From Chryseolinea sp. H1M3-3 (GTDB lineage: Bacteria; Bacteroidota; Bacteroidia; Cytophagales; Cyclobacteriaceae): a DNA stretch of 64,000 nucleotides. Below, piece after piece: positions 36,854 to 45,444 of this stretch. Both the position numbers and the translations under genes were made by a program. The DNA is taken from NCBI RefSeq assembly GCF_029360725.1, contig NZ_JARKMY010000001.1, positions 682,001 to 746,000 of the forward strand. The letters are read 5' to 3'. Within the stretch, counting starts at the first letter, position 1. Every line of letters begins with the position of its first letter. Below the pieces are notes generated by a model. The model saw only the letters and a program-made list of their open reading frames with translations, was not told the origin of the DNA and searched no databases.

Positions 36854-37213
36854 TTAACGTCGCTTACCCAGGCTCACCGTTGCCTTTCTGCACTTTCCAC
36901 CTATAGGCGGATTTATTTTAGAAATTTTAAGCTCCACAAAGATCACGTTCGGAAAAATTTCAAGGACATCGGTCGCAATTTTCTCAGCTACCGTCTCCAA
37001 TAGTTTAGAGGGCTCCTCCATTTCCGTTTTTACAACCTTAAAAAGTGTTTCATAATTAACGGTTCCCACCAGCTCATCCGTTGCTGCAGCCAGTGAAAAA
37101 TCAGTTTCAACTGCAATATCTACTTCAAACCAATTTCCAGATTCGCGCTCATGAGGATATACGCCGTGAAAGGCATGGAACTCGAGACCTTCGAGTGCAA
37201 CTCGTCCAATCAT
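36854..37213 (-). CDS. folB: Dihydroneopterin aldolase
   Basis: A 119-residue FolB of the tunnel fold, which splits dihydroneopterin to 6-hydroxymethyl-dihydropterin and glycolaldehyde in folate synthesis. Signatures: VALEGLEFHAFHGVYPHERE, VNYETLFKVVKTEM and LLETVAEKIATDVL; the catalytic Lys is expected near ELKISKINPPIGG. It is the last gene of the WD40-DivIVA-FolB operon; its ATG overlaps the DivIVA stop by 4 nt (37210-37213). Confidence 0.93.
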   Translation of the reverse strand: MIGRVALEGLEFHAFHGVYPHERESGNWFEVDIAVETDFSLAAATDELVGTVNYETLFKVVKTEMEEPSKLLETVAEKIATDVLEIFPNVIFVELKISKINPPIGGKCRKATVSLGKRR

Positions 37214-37938
37214 CCTATTTCGTCAAAGAAAGATTTTTTTACTTTTTTAGGTTGCTCTTCAGCCATCACCGGTTCTTGTACAGGTTCTTTCTTTTCAGTC
37301 ACGGTCTCGGCATGGACCTCAGGAGCATGTACTACTTTCTCGTAATCTACAATATTCGGAAAGGCTACACGCTTTGCTTCCTTCTTCGCCATGGCAAGGT
37401 GTTTATCAGGGTCAAAATCTTTACCCATTATTTTAGAACGTTCAACACGATCGATCACGTCGGAGGCCAGATGTTTTAAATCGGCCAGCAAATCATCACG
37501 AAGCGTTTGCATCTTCTTGTAGCTTTCTACCAGAATCTTCAGCCGTTCTTCCATCTCCTCCAAAATTTCTTTTGCGCGCGTGTCTGATTCTTCAATGGTA
37601 TCGCGTGCCTTCATTTTGGCCTCATTGATCATGCCATCGGCTTTTAATTGTGATTCCCTCAAATGAAGTTCGGCGGTTCTGCGAGCCTGGTCGATTACAT
37701 TAGCCCCTGTATCTTCTGCTGTTTTTAAAGTTTTATATAAAGAACTTTCTACTTCCCGCAGCTTGCTTACTTCGCGTTCGGTAGCCTCAAGTTTAATGCG
37801 GCATTCTTTATTTTCATCGAGCACCCGTTCCCACTCCTGAGAAAGTGTCAGCAAGAATGCATTCACTTCATCTTTTTCATATCCTCTGAAATTTTTTTCA
37901 AAGGTTTTCTGTCGTATATCCAGAGGTGTTATTCTCAT
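37210..37938 (-). CDS. DivIVA-domain coiled-coil protein
   Basis: A 242-residue protein whose N-terminus is the DivIVA membrane-targeting domain: MRITPLDIRQKTFEKNFRGY with RGYEKDEVNAFLLTLSQEW, containing the Phe/Arg-type tip residues. A long coiled coil follows (residues ~30-165), then an acidic/Pro-rich linker and a C-terminal KKVKKSFFDEIG. DivIVA proteins bind negatively curved membrane and recruit partners for polar growth or division in Gram-positives; in Bacteroidota the role is unclear. Overlaps both neighbouring genes by 4 nt. Confidence 0.9.
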   Translation of the reverse strand: MRITPLDIRQKTFEKNFRGYEKDEVNAFLLTLSQEWERVLDENKECRIKLEATEREVSKLREVESSLYKTLKTAEDTGANVIDQARRTAELHLRESQLKADGMINEAKMKARDTIEESDTRAKEILEEMEERLKILVESYKKMQTLRDDLLADLKHLASDVIDRVERSKIMGKDFDPDKHLAMAKKEAKRVAFPNIVDYEKVVHAPEVHAETVTEKKEPVQEPVMAEEQPKKVKKSFFDEIG

Positions 37939-38858
37939 ACAGGTTGTTTTTCAAAATTAATATTCCACACAGAGATCGTTCGATCATCACTCGCACTTAA
38001 GAGCTGGTCATTATAGTTAGTCCATAAAACTCTGTTCACAGAAGTCCCATGACCAGCATGGCGGGACCGGTCTATTACCTTTAAAAGTTTCAAGGCCTGG
38101 GCATCCCACACTTTTATGCTTTTATCCATGCTACAAGTTACAAAATGTTTGCTATCCCGGCTAAAAGCAAGGTGATTTATGGCATACATGTGAGCCACGA
38201 CTTCGGCTGCCTGGTGGTAATTCTTTTCGGCATCCCATACCTTCAGACGTGCATCACGGGATCCACTCATTAAGTTGTTCTGCGGACCGTATTGTAAGGT
38301 GAACACAGAGTTTTCATGTGCTTTCCAATCGTATTTCAGTTTCAGATTATCCAGATCAAATACACGAATGTGATGATCGCTATACCCAACCGCGACTTCT
38401 CCCAGTTGTTCATTGATGGCAATAGTTCGTGCGCTCTTGTGAGACACCTGCACTTTACCTTTTACCATTAGATCCTTACTGTCTACTTTCATCAACATGC
38501 CTTCCCCCGTCGCTACCAAAATATCTGCACCATAGGCTTTAAGATCAAATATTGCCGCTTTAGTTAATTGTAACGACCCCAGCTCTGATTTATTCTTCCA
38601 ATCAAGGATATGAATGCCTTCGTAATTATGTCCAACCACCAGCGTATCTGTATGCGCGTGATACAACATCGCATATATGGAATTGGGAAGTTTCGCCACC
38701 ACAGCACCCGTTTCCGGATCTGACAGGTTCCACATTACTGCCATTCCATCGCCTGAACCTGAAAAAAAAATCTCGTCCTTCGCCGACGGAACTAATGTAT
38801 ATACGCAATCGCGATGTCCTGTTAATGTATGAAGTTTAGAAACCTGAACGCTCGTCAT
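37935..38858 (-). CDS. WD40 repeat protein
   Basis: A 307-residue seven-bladed propeller. The start is set at the ATG at 38858 (MTSVQVSKLHTLTGHRDCVY), since upstream codons look non-coding. Repeats are visible as TLTGHRDCVYTLVPS, DWKAHENSVFTLQYGP, SGSRDARLKVWDAEKNY, VTCSMDKSIKVWDAQALKLL and SASDDRTISVWNINFEK. No signal peptide, so cytosolic. As first gene of an operon with DivIVA and FolB, it might be a scaffold for the DivIVA protein, which is an inference from coupling only. Confidence 0.9.
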   Translation of the reverse strand: MTSVQVSKLHTLTGHRDCVYTLVPSAKDEIFFSGSGDGMAVMWNLSDPETGAVVAKLPNSIYAMLYHAHTDTLVVGHNYEGIHILDWKNKSELGSLQLTKAAIFDLKAYGADILVATGEGMLMKVDSKDLMVKGKVQVSHKSARTIAINEQLGEVAVGYSDHHIRVFDLDNLKLKYDWKAHENSVFTLQYGPQNNLMSGSRDARLKVWDAEKNYHQAAEVVAHMYAINHLAFSRDSKHFVTCSMDKSIKVWDAQALKLLKVIDRSRHAGHGTSVNRVLWTNYNDQLLSASDDRTISVWNINFEKQPV

Positions 38859-39020
38859 GAATATATTCTGTATGTGGAACAACATCTTGTGTACTAAAGT
38901 TTGTCGTTTATTGGTTGCAACTATTTCGCCACAACTCAAACCTTTATAACAGTTGTTTCAGATGTATGTGAAGTATGTGATTTTTTTCTCAAAATTGAAT
39001 GATAAAGCGGGACATACCAA

Positions 39021-39659
39021 ATGCCATTAGAAAAAATCGTAGTTGAAACCAACCGCGCCTGGGCGTTATGGAACATAACAGAAGATGAACCAAGCCTTAC
39101 ATCGGCAATTGAAGGATTTGAACATGTGTCCGATACGTTGACCAATCCCCGAAAACGTCTGGAATGGCTTGCAGGGCGCGTTGGAACGAAACAGGTGATG
39201 GAGGCTCTGGGGCTTACGTTTCAGGGAATAATGAAAGATGCGTTTGGCAAACCTTTTCCAAAAGGATACGATTTTCAATTGTCATTGAGCCATTCCTTCC
39301 CCTATGTAGCCGTATTGATCGATAAAAATCAAGCTGTTGGTATCGATTTGGAGCAGCCCAAAGAAAAATTGCTTAAAATCGCTGCACGTGTGCATCATCC
39401 AAGTGAGCTGCAAGATTTAGGAACGGATATTGTAAAGCATTGCATATACTGGTGCGCCAAAGAAAGTCTCCTTAAATTATATGGAAGGAAAGATCTTATT
39501 TTCGCTGAGAACATGTTTATAGAATCTTTTCAACGCTCAGACAAAGGCGACATTGTTGGTAAAATCATTATAAAAGATGACGTCACTTCGGTACCCTTGC
39601 ACTATGTCGTGTATCCGAATTTCGTACTAGTTTTCACTCGCAGCATTAACCATGACTAA
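39021..39659 (+). CDS. 4'-phosphopantetheinyl transferase (Sfp superfamily)
   Basis: A 212-residue Sfp-like protein that would transfer 4'-phosphopantetheine from CoA to a carrier protein. Motifs: DFQLSLSHSFPYVAVLI (SxSH), AVGIDLEQPKEKLL (GIDxE, Mg site) and WCAKESLLKLYG (WxxKEA). These match the Sfp/EntD-type rather than AcpS. Polyketide or fatty-acid carrier targets are not in view, so it may serve as the general holo-ACP synthase. It overlaps the next gene by 8 nt. Confidence 0.92.
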   Translation: MPLEKIVVETNRAWALWNITEDEPSLTSAIEGFEHVSDTLTNPRKRLEWLAGRVGTKQVMEALGLTFQGIMKDAFGKPFPKGYDFQLSLSHSFPYVAVLIDKNQAVGIDLEQPKEKLLKIAARVHHPSELQDLGTDIVKHCIYWCAKESLLKLYGRKDLIFAENMFIESFQRSDKGDIVGKIIIKDDVTSVPLHYVVYPNFVLVFTRSINHD

Positions 39660-40221
39660 AAATCTTATCCCTTTGCTTTTCTTCGCAGCTCTCGTGCCCG
39701 CATACGCGCAATCAATAGCTAATTTTTCTCTCACGAACGTAGTCACAGGATCACCGATATCCCTGGACACTTATCCTTCATGCGAAGGTGTTGTGATTAT
39801 TTTTACAAGCAATGCGTGTGCTTATGATGAATATTATCGCAATCGTATCAATGCAATTTCCAAGCAGTATCATGACAAGGTGCCGGTATTATTGATAAAT
39901 TCTGGGGTTGAACAAATTGAGTCGATCGACAACATGGTAAAAAAAGCGCAGCAGTGGGGCTTAACCATTCCATACCTTGCTGATAAAGATCAAACAGTGA
40001 TGCAACAGTTTGGTGCGACAAAGACGCCCCAGGTATTTCTCTTGAAGAATAGCGCGGGAAAGTTCTCCCGGGTTTATAGTGGGGCCATTGATGATAATCC
40101 CCAAGTACAAGGTGATGTGCGGCATGCCTATCTGAAAGATGCTATTGACATCATGCTAACAAATCAGACCATCGAAACTCCAGAAGTACGGCCGGTAGGT
40201 TGCAGCATAAGAAGGAAATAG
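39652..40221 (+). CDS. Exported redoxin (AhpC/TSA-like) protein
   Basis: A 189-residue thioredoxin-fold protein with a signal peptide (LIPLLFFAALVPAYAQS). The core is IIFTSNACAYDEYYRNRINA with a CxY-type motif where a single Cys replaces the usual CxxC, and later FGATKTPQVFLLKN (cis-Pro). It resembles the redoxin/peroxiredoxin group with one cysteine near the fold's N-terminus. A C-terminal Cys occurs in PVGCSIRRK, so disulfide formation is possible. Translationally coupled to the Sfp-like gene by an 8-nt overlap. Confidence 0.8.
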   Translation: MTKNLIPLLFFAALVPAYAQSIANFSLTNVVTGSPISLDTYPSCEGVVIIFTSNACAYDEYYRNRINAISKQYHDKVPVLLINSGVEQIESIDNMVKKAQQWGLTIPYLADKDQTVMQQFGATKTPQVFLLKNSAGKFSRVYSGAIDDNPQVQGDVRHAYLKDAIDIMLTNQTIETPEVRPVGCSIRRK

Positions 40222-40320
40222 AAGGCCATTATATACGGAATAAAGTTTTTGTCTTATGAATAGAGTTGTTAGAAAAACTTCCTAACAAAAGATCCATCGC
40301 CTTATAAAATAATTACTTGC

Positions 40321-40752
40321 CTATCCAAGTATTGGCCGGCCGCTCAACCAAATCATTGCTATGATTACGACGAATGCTACAAAATTAAAGATTGCCATTC
40401 GCTTATGCTTTGCTTCATCGCTCGTCATGCGTTTAGACGTCGTGCGTGCAAGCGTAATCAGTACAACGGCAACCAGCATGGCAAAAATATGTTCTACGGT
40501 CCAATAACGCGTAGCTTTGTCACCCATGGTATCGGGGCCGAATTTTACAAAAGGACTTACAAAATATAATATAAGGCCTACCAGCAACTGCATATGGGTG
40601 AATATGAAAAGGTAGAGACCAAGTTTATTATCCCATTTGCCATAAGGCTGTTTGTTTATTAAACCTATCAGTGATTTAATGATGACGATCAGGAGTCCAA
40701 TCAGAATAAAATAACGAAGTAGCGAATGGGTATGCAGTAGTCCGGTATACAT
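40321..40752 (-). CDS. Four-TM membrane protein (cytochrome b-like), function unknown
   Basis: A 143-residue protein with four TM helices: LLRYFILIGLLIVIIKSLIG, KLGLYLFIFTHMQLLVGLIL, VEHIFAMLVAVVLITLARTT and FNFVAFVVIIAMIWLSGRPI. Histidines lie inside or near the helices (TGLLHTHSLLRY, TVEHIFAM, FTHMQL), which is why similar proteins are sometimes called cytochrome B; haem binding is possible but not shown. It stands alone on the minus strand. Confidence 0.75.
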   Translation of the reverse strand: MYTGLLHTHSLLRYFILIGLLIVIIKSLIGLINKQPYGKWDNKLGLYLFIFTHMQLLVGLILYFVSPFVKFGPDTMGDKATRYWTVEHIFAMLVAVVLITLARTTSKRMTSDEAKHKRMAIFNFVAFVVIIAMIWLSGRPILG

Positions 40753-40950
40753 ATTGATTTTATTTAACGTCCCGAAAATAGCATAAAAACATTGTAAACC
40801 GGACTGAAATTTCAGGAGAAGTTCCGCTTCCTTCCCTTATCATTCTATTCCATTGACATAACTTAGGTGAGAAAAAGCGTCTACGATTTGGTTACTTTAA
40901 AACTTCTTTAACCCTAACATGTTACTTTAGCACAAATAAAATCTTAAAAG

Positions 40951-41781
40951 ATGAAACGACTATTAACCTTTGTATTTTCGCTCTCTGTACTTTCTCTTTC
41001 GGCGCAAACATTAACACTGAAATGGACAACAGAAGCTTCTCTACGCGTACCTGAATCCGTTTTGTTGGATTCCAAAAACAACCTTCTTTACGTATCGTCG
41101 ATTGACGGAACACCGGAGAACAAAGACGGCAACGGATTTATATCACAAGTTGCACTGGACGGAAAAATCAAAAACCTCAAATGGGCTACTGGGCTGGATG
41201 CCCCAAAGGGAATGGGCCTGTTCAACAACAATCTTTATGTTGCAGACATCTCTCGCCTAGTAACTATCAATACAGCTACGGGAAAAATTACGCAGACAGT
41301 TGAAATTGAAGGCGCAAAGTTCCTCAACGATGTAACGGTAGATAAGAATGGCAATGTCTATGTTTCGGATAGCAACACGGGAACAATCCATGTCGTGAAA
41401 GGAAACAAGGCTGAAGTGTATTTTCAAGGACCCGAAATAAAAGGTGTTAACGGATTGCTTTCCTTGGGTAATGAATTATACGTCGTGGATTTTCCGACAG
41501 GTGTCAATTACAAATTATCAAAGGATAAAAAGCTTACCAAATTCAGCGCCACTGCAGAAGGTGCAGATGGCATTGTACCGGTTGGAAAAGATGAGTATAT
41601 AGTTTCAAGCTGGCATGGACAAATTGATTATGTAAATTCAAAGGGAGAAGCCAAAAAATTATTAGATACACGCGAACAGAAATTAAGCTCCGCTGATATT
41701 GAATATGATCCCAAAACTAAAACGTTGTTTGTTCCTACTTTCAATACCAATACTGTAATGGCATATACTTTTTCGAAATAA
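40951..41781 (+). CDS. Exported SMP-30/gluconolactonase-like beta-propeller protein
   Basis: A 276-residue protein with a signal peptide (LLTFVFSLSVLSLSAQT) and a six-bladed propeller of the SMP-30/NHL type. Repeats such as VPESVLLDSKNNLLYVSSID, GMGLFNNNLYVADISRLVTI, LNDVTVDKNGNVYVSDSNTG and VNGLLSLGNELYVVDFPTGV are visible. The catalytic-type residues E and N/D at matching positions (ESVLLD, LNDVTV) make a lactonase role possible, but a non-enzymatic binding role is equally likely. It ends with VPTFNTNTVMAYTFSK. Confidence 0.85.
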   Translation: MKRLLTFVFSLSVLSLSAQTLTLKWTTEASLRVPESVLLDSKNNLLYVSSIDGTPENKDGNGFISQVALDGKIKNLKWATGLDAPKGMGLFNNNLYVADISRLVTINTATGKITQTVEIEGAKFLNDVTVDKNGNVYVSDSNTGTIHVVKGNKAEVYFQGPEIKGVNGLLSLGNELYVVDFPTGVNYKLSKDKKLTKFSATAEGADGIVPVGKDEYIVSSWHGQIDYVNSKGEAKKLLDTREQKLSSADIEYDPKTKTLFVPTFNTNTVMAYTFSK

Positions 41782-41810
41782 GATATTCTGCATTCGCAGA
41801 CCAAACAAAG

Positions 41811-41840
41811 AAGACTACTTCCCTGAGGTAGTCTTTTTTA
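41811..41840 (+). terminator. Intrinsic terminator after the propeller gene
   Basis: An 8-bp stem (AAGACTAC at 41811-41818 with GTAGTCTT at 41828-41835), extended by a T.G pair, is followed by TTTTA. It is 30 nt after the stop of the beta-propeller gene. Confidence 0.8.
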
Positions 41841-41892
41841 TTGAAGATCCTTACCTTCATATGCCAGTGGGCCAATCCGCCAAGGCAATATT

Positions 41893-43176
41893 ATGAGTAA
41901 ACAAATCCTGAAAGAACTTCCCGATCTCGTTCATGCCGAGGTAATCGATGAGGCGACAGCACAAAGAATCAGAGCCTATTATCTGCAGCAGTCGGCGCAG
42001 TCATCCAACAGATTGTTTATTGTTTTTGGCATCCTCGGAGCTTTGCTTGTCGGGATGGGAATTGTATTAATTGTTGCGCACAATTGGGATAGCCTCCCAA
42101 AGCGTATAAAATTAGCCATTGGCTTTTTACCGCTACTTATTGGCCAGGTGACTGCTGCTTACGTCATCATAAGAAAAATGGAAGAAAAAGCATGGAAGGA
42201 AGGAACAGGCGTTTTCCTTTTCTTTGCCATTGCCATCAGCATTTCTATTATCAGCCAAGTTTATCATATCGAAGGTGATTTAGATGGGTTTCTTTTTATA
42301 TGGATGTGTCTGGCACTACCGATCGTCTATGTGCTAAGGTCGGCAGTAACATCAATGCTGTACGTTATAGGAATTACCTGGTACGCGTGCGAAGTTGGCT
42401 ATTTAGAAAACTCGGATCGGTACGCACTTGCTTACTGGATTCTGCTTGCGCTTATCTTGCCATTCTTTTACCTGGAGTATCTTCAGACAAGTTTGAAAAA
42501 CAATTTTTACTATTTACTGAGTTGGCTGCTTGCCGCATCTGTAACCATATGCCTAGGCGTTTTTGTAGATGACAGTGAAATGACAATAGTCATCGCGTAT
42601 ATGAGTTTATTCAGTGCTTTCGTCATCATGAGTCGGATGAGGCTTTTTGAAACAAACCGCGTGCTCACCAATGCCTTCCTGGTCATAGGAAGCTTTGGTA
42701 TAATCACCCTGCTCTTGATGCTGAGCTTTGATTGGTTTTGGGATGAACTGAAGCAGCGTGAAGTAATTTTTGGGCAACCTGAAATAACCGTTGCTGCTAT
42801 TCTCACAATGTTGGCTTCATACCTTTTGTTCCAGCTTTTAAAGCACCATCAATGGAATACGATCAATACTAAATCATACGCGTTTATAGTTTTCATTCCG
42901 CTTTTTTTTGTGGGAACAGAGCTTCCTGTCCTGGCACAGCTGATTACCAATCTGCTGATTCTGTTATTTGCCATCTATACCATCCGTGATGGTGCTCAAA
43001 GAAATCATTTAGGGATTCTTAACTATGGATTGATGATAATCACAGGGTTAATCTTCTGCAGATTTTTTGATACTGATTTCAGCTTTGTTTTTCGTGGTCT
43101 CCTGTTCATAGGTGTTGGCATCGGATTTTTCGCGGCAAACTATTACATGATTCAAAAGAGGAAGAAGCAAGCATGA
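41893..43176 (+). CDS. DUF2157 multi-pass membrane protein
   Basis: A 427-residue protein with a short helical cytosolic N-terminus (LPDLVHAEVIDEATAQRIRA) and about 12 TM helices. The DUF2157 signature is LFIVFGILGALLVGMGIVLI and AHNWDSLPKRIKLAIGFLPL. Family function is unknown. It overlaps the next gene (GDYxxLxY protein) by 4 nt; this gene pair is typical in bacteria with DUF2157 and may form a membrane complex. Confidence 0.9.
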   Translation: MSKQILKELPDLVHAEVIDEATAQRIRAYYLQQSAQSSNRLFIVFGILGALLVGMGIVLIVAHNWDSLPKRIKLAIGFLPLLIGQVTAAYVIIRKMEEKAWKEGTGVFLFFAIAISISIISQVYHIEGDLDGFLFIWMCLALPIVYVLRSAVTSMLYVIGITWYACEVGYLENSDRYALAYWILLALILPFFYLEYLQTSLKNNFYYLLSWLLAASVTICLGVFVDDSEMTIVIAYMSLFSAFVIMSRMRLFETNRVLTNAFLVIGSFGIITLLLMLSFDWFWDELKQREVIFGQPEITVAAILTMLASYLLFQLLKHHQWNTINTKSYAFIVFIPLFFVGTELPVLAQLITNLLILLFAIYTIRDGAQRNHLGILNYGLMIITGLIFCRFFDTDFSFVFRGLLFIGVGIGFFAANYYMIQKRKKQA

Positions 43177-43748
43177 AAAAATTCATTTTCATTTTGTTTG
43201 GTGTTATGTGCCTTGCACAATGGATCGTCCCGGGAAAAATGATCTACGATAGTGAACGCATTTTGGAAGAAGGCACGGTATATAAATTTAAAACGGCACC
43301 TATTGATCCATCTGATCCTTTCAGAGGGAAATATATTACGCTGAATTTTGAACAAAACTTTATCACGTTCACCGATAGCCTGGAGTGGTCAACTGGTCAA
43401 GAAATTTTTGTGACGTTTACGGGGGACTCGGCAGGTTATGCCGTTCCTGAGCGTGCTTTCCATGAGCAACCACAATCCAAAACCTACCTCCGCACAAACG
43501 TCGAATATGTAAACTACTATGGTGATAATTACAAGGTCCAGTTCCGTTTACCTTTTGACAGGCTATACCTTGAAGAATCCAAAGCATCGGAGGCAGAAAA
43601 AGTGTACTGGCAAGCACAGCAAGACAGCGCACAAGCTACCTATGCACTCGTAAGTATTGGCGATGGTCAAGCGGTCCTTAAAGACGTAATCATTAATGAT
43701 AAACCCATCCACGACATTATTAATGAACTCAATAAAGACCCTGAGTAA
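43173..43748 (+). CDS. GDYXXLXY-domain protein
   Basis: A 191-residue membrane-anchored protein with one N-terminal TM helix (FIFILFGVMCLAQWIVPGKM). The diagnostic motif is altered here: the GDYxxLxY of the family reads RGKYITLNFEQ, so D is K and the final Y is F. After it the beta-rich domain contains YAVPERAFHEQPQSKTYLRT and RLYLEESKASEAEKVYW. It is translationally coupled to the DUF2157 gene (ATGA overlap). Function unknown. Confidence 0.85.
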   Translation: MKKFIFILFGVMCLAQWIVPGKMIYDSERILEEGTVYKFKTAPIDPSDPFRGKYITLNFEQNFITFTDSLEWSTGQEIFVTFTGDSAGYAVPERAFHEQPQSKTYLRTNVEYVNYYGDNYKVQFRLPFDRLYLEESKASEAEKVYWQAQQDSAQATYALVSIGDGQAVLKDVIINDKPIHDIINELNKDPE

Positions 43749-43803
43749 TCCCTTTTAACTTCTGTCACTTCTATCTATTTTCGCGGCTATAATACACCAC
43801 CAT

Positions 43804-44955
43804 ATGATCAAGATATTGTTTCCAAGTTGCCTCATTCCGATTCTTTGTTTAAGCTCATGTACGCCGGAGAAAAAAACGGAAACGGCAGGTGCAGTTGTCA
43901 TAAAATCCGAAAAGCAAAACTTCTCCGTTGACACCATCACGTCAGCCCTGCAAAACCCATGGGGCATCGCATTTCTTCCGGACGGAAGAACGTTGATTAC
44001 AGAACGTGCTGGAGAAATCCGAATTATTAAAGACGGAAAATTATTGGAAGAGAAAATCCAGGGGCTGCCTTCCCCAATTTATGTAAAGGGCCAGTCAGGA
44101 TTATTGGATATCGTTCTTCACCCTGATTTTGAACAGAATAATTTAATATACTTCAGTTACTCAAAACAACTCGCAGACAGCGGAGGTACCGTAATCGCGC
44201 GTGCAAAACTAGAAGGCAATAACCTAACAAATGTAGAAGAACTTTTTTCGGCGCAGCCTTTCACTTCTTCCGATGTTCATTTCGGCTCCCGGATTGTATT
44301 TGATGGAAATGGATATATGTTTTTCACGTCAGGGGAGCGAGGCAGAAAAGAAAATGCACAAGATCTCGGAAATCATCTCGGAAAAGTGCTTCGTCTTCAC
44401 GATGATGGAAAAGTCCCAACTGATAACCCATTTGTCAATACACCAGGCGCTAAACCGGAAATATGGTCCTATGGACATCGTAACCTGCAAGGGCTTTACT
44501 ACGACAAAGCAACGGGAATACTATGGGAACATGAACATGGTCCACGTGGAGGCGATGAGTTAAACATCGTCGAAAAAGGCAAGAATTACGGATGGCCAGT
44601 AATCACATACGGTATCAATTACGACAGCACTATTATAACTGACCTCAAAGAAAAGGAAGGAATGGAGCAACCTGTTCGTTACTGGGTGCCTTCCATTGCA
44701 CCCTGCGGAATGACCATGGTGACCAGTGACAAATACCCCAACTGGAAAGGTAACCTGTTAGTTGGTGCGTTGTCGCATCAACTCGTAATGCGGGTAGAAA
44801 TAGCAGACCGAAAATTCGTGCACGATGAGAGGCTCATGGAGAAAGTAGGCCGAGTACGTGCCGTTGTTCAAAGTCCAGATGGATATATCTATGTGGCTAC
44901 TGAAAACCCAGGGAAAGTATTAAAATTGGTTCCTGCAGAAGAGGATTCAAAGTAG
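43804..44955 (+). CDS. PQQ-dependent sugar dehydrogenase-like lipoprotein
   Basis: A 383-residue protein with a lipoprotein signal (IPILCLSSC) and the soluble-GDH/YliI six-bladed propeller. Signatures: LQNPWGIAFLPDGRTLITER, VKGQSGLLDIVLHPDFEQN, SSDVHFGSRIVFDGNGYMFF (catalytic His) and WEHEHGPRGGDELNIVEKGK (PQQ/Ca-type region), then NPGKVLKL at the end. It would oxidise sugars at the periplasmic or outer-membrane face; no pqq synthesis genes are in the window, so PQQ would be imported or made elsewhere. Confidence 0.9.
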   Translation: MIKILFPSCLIPILCLSSCTPEKKTETAGAVVIKSEKQNFSVDTITSALQNPWGIAFLPDGRTLITERAGEIRIIKDGKLLEEKIQGLPSPIYVKGQSGLLDIVLHPDFEQNNLIYFSYSKQLADSGGTVIARAKLEGNNLTNVEELFSAQPFTSSDVHFGSRIVFDGNGYMFFTSGERGRKENAQDLGNHLGKVLRLHDDGKVPTDNPFVNTPGAKPEIWSYGHRNLQGLYYDKATGILWEHEHGPRGGDELNIVEKGKNYGWPVITYGINYDSTIITDLKEKEGMEQPVRYWVPSIAPCGMTMVTSDKYPNWKGNLLVGALSHQLVMRVEIADRKFVHDERLMEKVGRVRAVVQSPDGYIYVATENPGKVLKLVPAEEDSK

Positions 44956-44987
44956 GTAAATACCATTGCTGAAATTAAATTAAAAAA

Positions 44988-45023
44988 AATAGAAAGGGCG
45001 CAGGTTGCGTCCCTTTCTATTTT
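44988..45023. terminator. Bidirectional intrinsic terminator
   Basis: An 11-bp stem (AATAGAAAGGG at 44988-44998 with CCCTTTCTATT at 45011-45021), extended by CGCA/TGCG with a bulge, is flanked by A-run and T-rich sides. It lies between the convergent sugar dehydrogenase (ends 44955) and small membrane protein (ends 45040) genes. Confidence 0.87.
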
Positions 45024-45039
45024 AATTCATTTCTCAAGA

Positions 45040-45351
45040 TCAATTTCCCATCAACTCCAGTAAATAAATCCATGTTACGAAGAACATGATCGTAAAAATG
45101 ATTCCGCTCCAAATGCGGATGGCAATTTTGTTCCAAAAAAAAGTAAGGTCATCCTCATTTTTTTCTTTCCTGAATGTACGGACAATACTTGCTGCCCGTA
45201 ACCATTGCACCAAAGCAAAAGAAGAAATCAACGTCCCTATTACTTTTAGAAACTCAAGGAAATCCAATTTAAAAAGAATAGATACGTGGCCTGGGAGGAA
45301 AATTAAAAAACCAACATAGAAAATAAGCCGGGGACTGATAATCATTTTCAT
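45040..45351 (-). CDS. Hypothetical three-TM membrane protein
   Basis: A 103-residue protein with three TM helices: LIFYVGFLIFLPGHVSILFK, LEFLKVIGTLISSFALVQWL and IWSGIIFTIMFFVTWIYLLE. Between the second and third is a charged loop VRTFRKEKNEDD. I do not recognise a family. It stands alone and has a shared terminator with the convergent sugar dehydrogenase gene. The hydrophobicity pattern and position argue that it is a real gene. Confidence 0.65.
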   Translation of the reverse strand: MKMIISPRLIFYVGFLIFLPGHVSILFKLDFLEFLKVIGTLISSFALVQWLRAASIVRTFRKEKNEDDLTFFWNKIAIRIWSGIIFTIMFFVTWIYLLELMGN

Positions 45352-45444
45352 CTGTTTGAGTTTAGTTGAAAATTTATTTTACATCCACTGGTCTGTCGCC
45401 TATATAAATCATTCAGTAGAATGATTTGCAGGGATAACGCAACC

